From contig DASRFR010000025.1 in the NCBI GenBank assembly GCA_035651455.1, positions 83,500 through 147,499 of the forward strand: a stretch of 64,000 bases of DNA, given 5' to 3'. Both the position numbers and the translations under genes were made by a program. Under the pieces are notes generated by a model that was not told where the DNA came from, searched no databases, and saw only the letters and a list, made by a program, of their open reading frames with translations. This DNA comes from DASRFR01 sp035651455. GTDB lineage: Bacteria; Acidobacteriota; Terriglobia; Terriglobales; Acidobacteriaceae. Below, piece by piece: positions 62,486 through 64,000 of the stretch (positions within the stretch are counted from its first letter, which is position 1; each line of letters starts with the position of its first letter).

Positions 62486-63217
62486 CTAGCCTTTCTTCGC
62501 GGCACGCTTCGCGGCCTTCAGCGGATCGACAGTGGCCGCTCCGGCGAATCCACGACGCTCCCGTGGTGGCTTCTTCGCCTTGGTGATGACGACGTATCCG
62601 CCATTGGGACCAGGTACGCTGCCCTCGACTACCAACAGGTTCTCGTCCTTGTCGACACCGAGCACCCGCAGGTTGCGGGTTGTGATGCGCGCATTGCCGA
62701 GATGGCCTGACATGCGCATTCCTTTGAACACGCGCGAGGGGAACGCGGATGATCCAATTGAACCGGTGATCTGGAACATCGACCCATGCGACTTAGGACC
62801 GCCCCCAAAGTGATGCCGCTTGACTACCCCGGCAAAGCCGCGGCCCTTGCTGACGCCCACGATGTCGACAAACTTTTCGGCATCAAAAATGTCAACCAGC
62901 ACGCGCTCGCCGACCTTCACCGCCCCATTGCTTTCCGCCGCCTCTTCCACCTCAATAGGAACCTCGCGCAGGAACTTCATGGGAGGAAGATTGTGCTTGG
63001 CAAAGTGGCCACGCATAGGTTGCGTGACCCGCGATTCCTTGACGAACTCAACCAGCCCGATCTGAGCAGCGTCGTAACCATCTTTGGTGTTGCTCTTGTG
63101 CTGCGTAATGACGCAGGGCCCAGCCTGCAACACGGTTGCGGGACGGACTTCGCCCTTCGAATCGAAGAGCTGAGTCATGCCGACTTTCTTTCCTAGAATT
63201 CCTGCTACCTTTGCCAT
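62486..63217 (-). CDS. rplC: 50S ribosomal protein L3
   Basis: MAKVAGILGKKVGMTQLFDS, GFAGVVKRHHFGGGPKSHGS and HRTPGSIG-type region (GSMFQITGSIGSSAFPSRVFKGMRMSGHLG, read in parts) identify L3. GGAGAAGGAA directly before ATG 63217 fixes the start, giving 243 residues with a basic C-terminal tail. Confidence 0.95.
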   Translation of the reverse strand: MAKVAGILGKKVGMTQLFDSKGEVRPATVLQAGPCVITQHKSNTKDGYDAAQIGLVEFVKESRVTQPMRGHFAKHNLPPMKFLREVPIEVEEAAESNGAVKVGERVLVDIFDAEKFVDIVGVSKGRGFAGVVKRHHFGGGPKSHGSMFQITGSIGSSAFPSRVFKGMRMSGHLGNARITTRNLRVLGVDKDENLLVVEGSVPGPNGGYVVITKAKKPPRERRGFAGAATVDPLKAAKRAAKKG

Positions 63218-63342
63218 TTCCTTCTCCATTCCCAGCGTGGCTCGCGAGCTATTGGCTGGGTCATGCAGCGCGGGCGCCTGGCCCACAAAGTTGCGGAGTT
63301 TCGTTCCGCCGGACAGTCGAAACCGACCGTCCCCCGCATGAT

Positions 63343-63672
63343 TTATTTGTGTTCCTTGCCGAAAGCCTTGATCTCCACATCGACTCCGGCGGGAAGATCA
63401 AGCTTCATCAGCGCGTCCACCGTCTGCTGCGTCGGCTCCAAAATGTCGAGCAGGCGCTTGTGCGTGCGAATCTCGAACTGCTCCCGCGACTTCTTGTCGA
63501 CGTGGGGCGAGCGTAGCACGCAGTATTTGTTCTTCATCGTAGGCAGGGGAATCGGGCCCGCGATTTGCGCGCCGGTACGCCGCGCCGTTTCTACAATCTC
63601 GCCCGTCGACTGGTCGAGCACGCGATAATCGTAGGCTTTCAGCCGGATGCGAATTCTTTCTTTTCCGATCAC
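63343..63672 (-). CDS. rpsJ: 30S ribosomal protein S10
   Basis: ERIRIRLKAYDYRVLDQSTGEIVETARRTGAQIAGPIPLPT (read in parts) is S10. I place the start at GTG 63672, giving 109 residues near the family norm; an in-frame ATG at 63699 would add nine. It heads the S10 operon after tuf. Confidence 0.93.
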   Translation of the reverse strand: MIGKERIRIRLKAYDYRVLDQSTGEIVETARRTGAQIAGPIPLPTMKNKYCVLRSPHVDKKSREQFEIRTHKRLLDILEPTQQTVDALMKLDLPAGVDVEIKAFGKEHK

Positions 63673-63750
63673 GTTTGGCTCTCTATCCCCTTCCGGCATT
63701 CCGGAAGGAAAGAACTGGCGGCAAGTTGCAGGCCGCGTTTTTCGCTTGGC

Positions 63751-64000
63751 TTATTGCACGATCTCGCTGATGGTGCCCGCACCTACAGTATGGCCGCCTT
63801 CGCGGATCGCGAAGCGCAAACCCTTTTCCATGGCCACCGGGGTGATCAGCTCAATCGTTAGGCTCACGTTGTCGCCCGGCATCACCATCTCCGTGCCCGC
63901 CGGCAACTCCGCCACTCCGGTCACGTCCGTGGTGCGCAGGTAAAACTGCGGCCGGTATCCCTTGAAGAACGGCGTGTGCCGCCCGCCTTCTTCCTTCGTG
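63751..64000 (-). CDS. tuf: Elongation factor Tu, C-terminal part
   Basis: The minus strand reads the end of EF-Tu into the window edge: GRHTPFFKGYRPQFYLRTTD, PGDNVSLTIELITPVAMEKG and the final FAIREGGHTVGAGTISEIVQ. About 83 codons are present. The str-operon genes should lie beyond the edge. Confidence 0.95.
   Translation of the reverse strand, partial: TKEEGGRHTPFFKGYRPQFYLRTTDVTGVAELPAGTEMVMPGDNVSLTIELITPVAMEKGLRFAIREGGHTVGAGTISEIVQ

Overview
The window looks like a chromosomal segment of a soil-type Acidobacteriota bacterium (Terriglobales/Koribacter-like). This is inferred from the mix of families: an Oar-like TonB receptor with a carboxypeptidase-regulatory N-terminus, a VWFA-related protein of the acidobacterial type, CRTAC1/ASPIC and YVTN propeller proteins, a DUF2911 protein, many TTG/GTG starts, and a zinc-type S14 in the ribosomal cluster. 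No species can be named from sequence alone.

Layout. (1) 1-10704: the N-terminus of a TonB-dependent receptor (minus), then a tightly coupled plus-strand operon: DAHP synthase, a mono-heme propeller protein, a CRTAC1/ASPIC protein, a YVTN-propeller/di-heme fusion, a two-component-type propeller protein, a RidA-fold protein and a double periplasmic-binding-domain protein. This operon is the best candidate here for an undescribed system: an exported redox and ligand-binding module next to an entry enzyme of aromatic biosynthesis. (2) 11086-17945: a Sel1-repeat protein, serine acetyltransferase, and a two-gene molybdenum/iron-sulfur oxidoreductase whose ferredoxin and membrane-anchor subunits are fused, ended by a strong terminator. 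(3) 18037-20277: tRNA-His followed by a 2.2-kb integrated element bounded by a 24-bp repeat of the tRNA 3' end, with iterated arm-like repeats but no integrase; its cargo is a degenerate receiver protein, a small zinc-ribbon protein and a frameshifted membrane protein, with two copies of a terminator-bearing 3' module.

(4) 20635-27104: protocatechuate 3,4-dioxygenase (pcaHG), an MBL-fold hydrolase, an outer-membrane protein, an ECF sigma factor with a Cys-rich partner, a beta-barrel protein and a lactonase-like propeller. (5) 27143-33795: a nucleotide-sugar dehydrogenase that lacks the usual catalytic Cys, a 2'-5' RNA ligase-like protein, a divergent NIPSNAP/ArsR pair, a Ser/Thr kinase fused to a BNR-type propeller followed by a MoaD-like protein whose end runs into tRNA-Pro, and a cupin. 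(6) 33849-45572: small hypothetical genes, a histidine kinase plus two receivers with overlapping genes, a VWFA-related protein, guaB, VanZ-like, an M20 peptidase and a LolA-like protein.

(7) 45664-64000 (minus): the contiguous tuf-S10-spc-alpha ribosomal supercluster from the C-terminus of tuf through rpsJ...secY-adk-map-infA-rpmJ-rpsM-rpsK-rpsD-rpoA-rplQ, in canonical order, with several ribosomal proteins carrying unusual tails and with GC-rich palindromes in some spacers.
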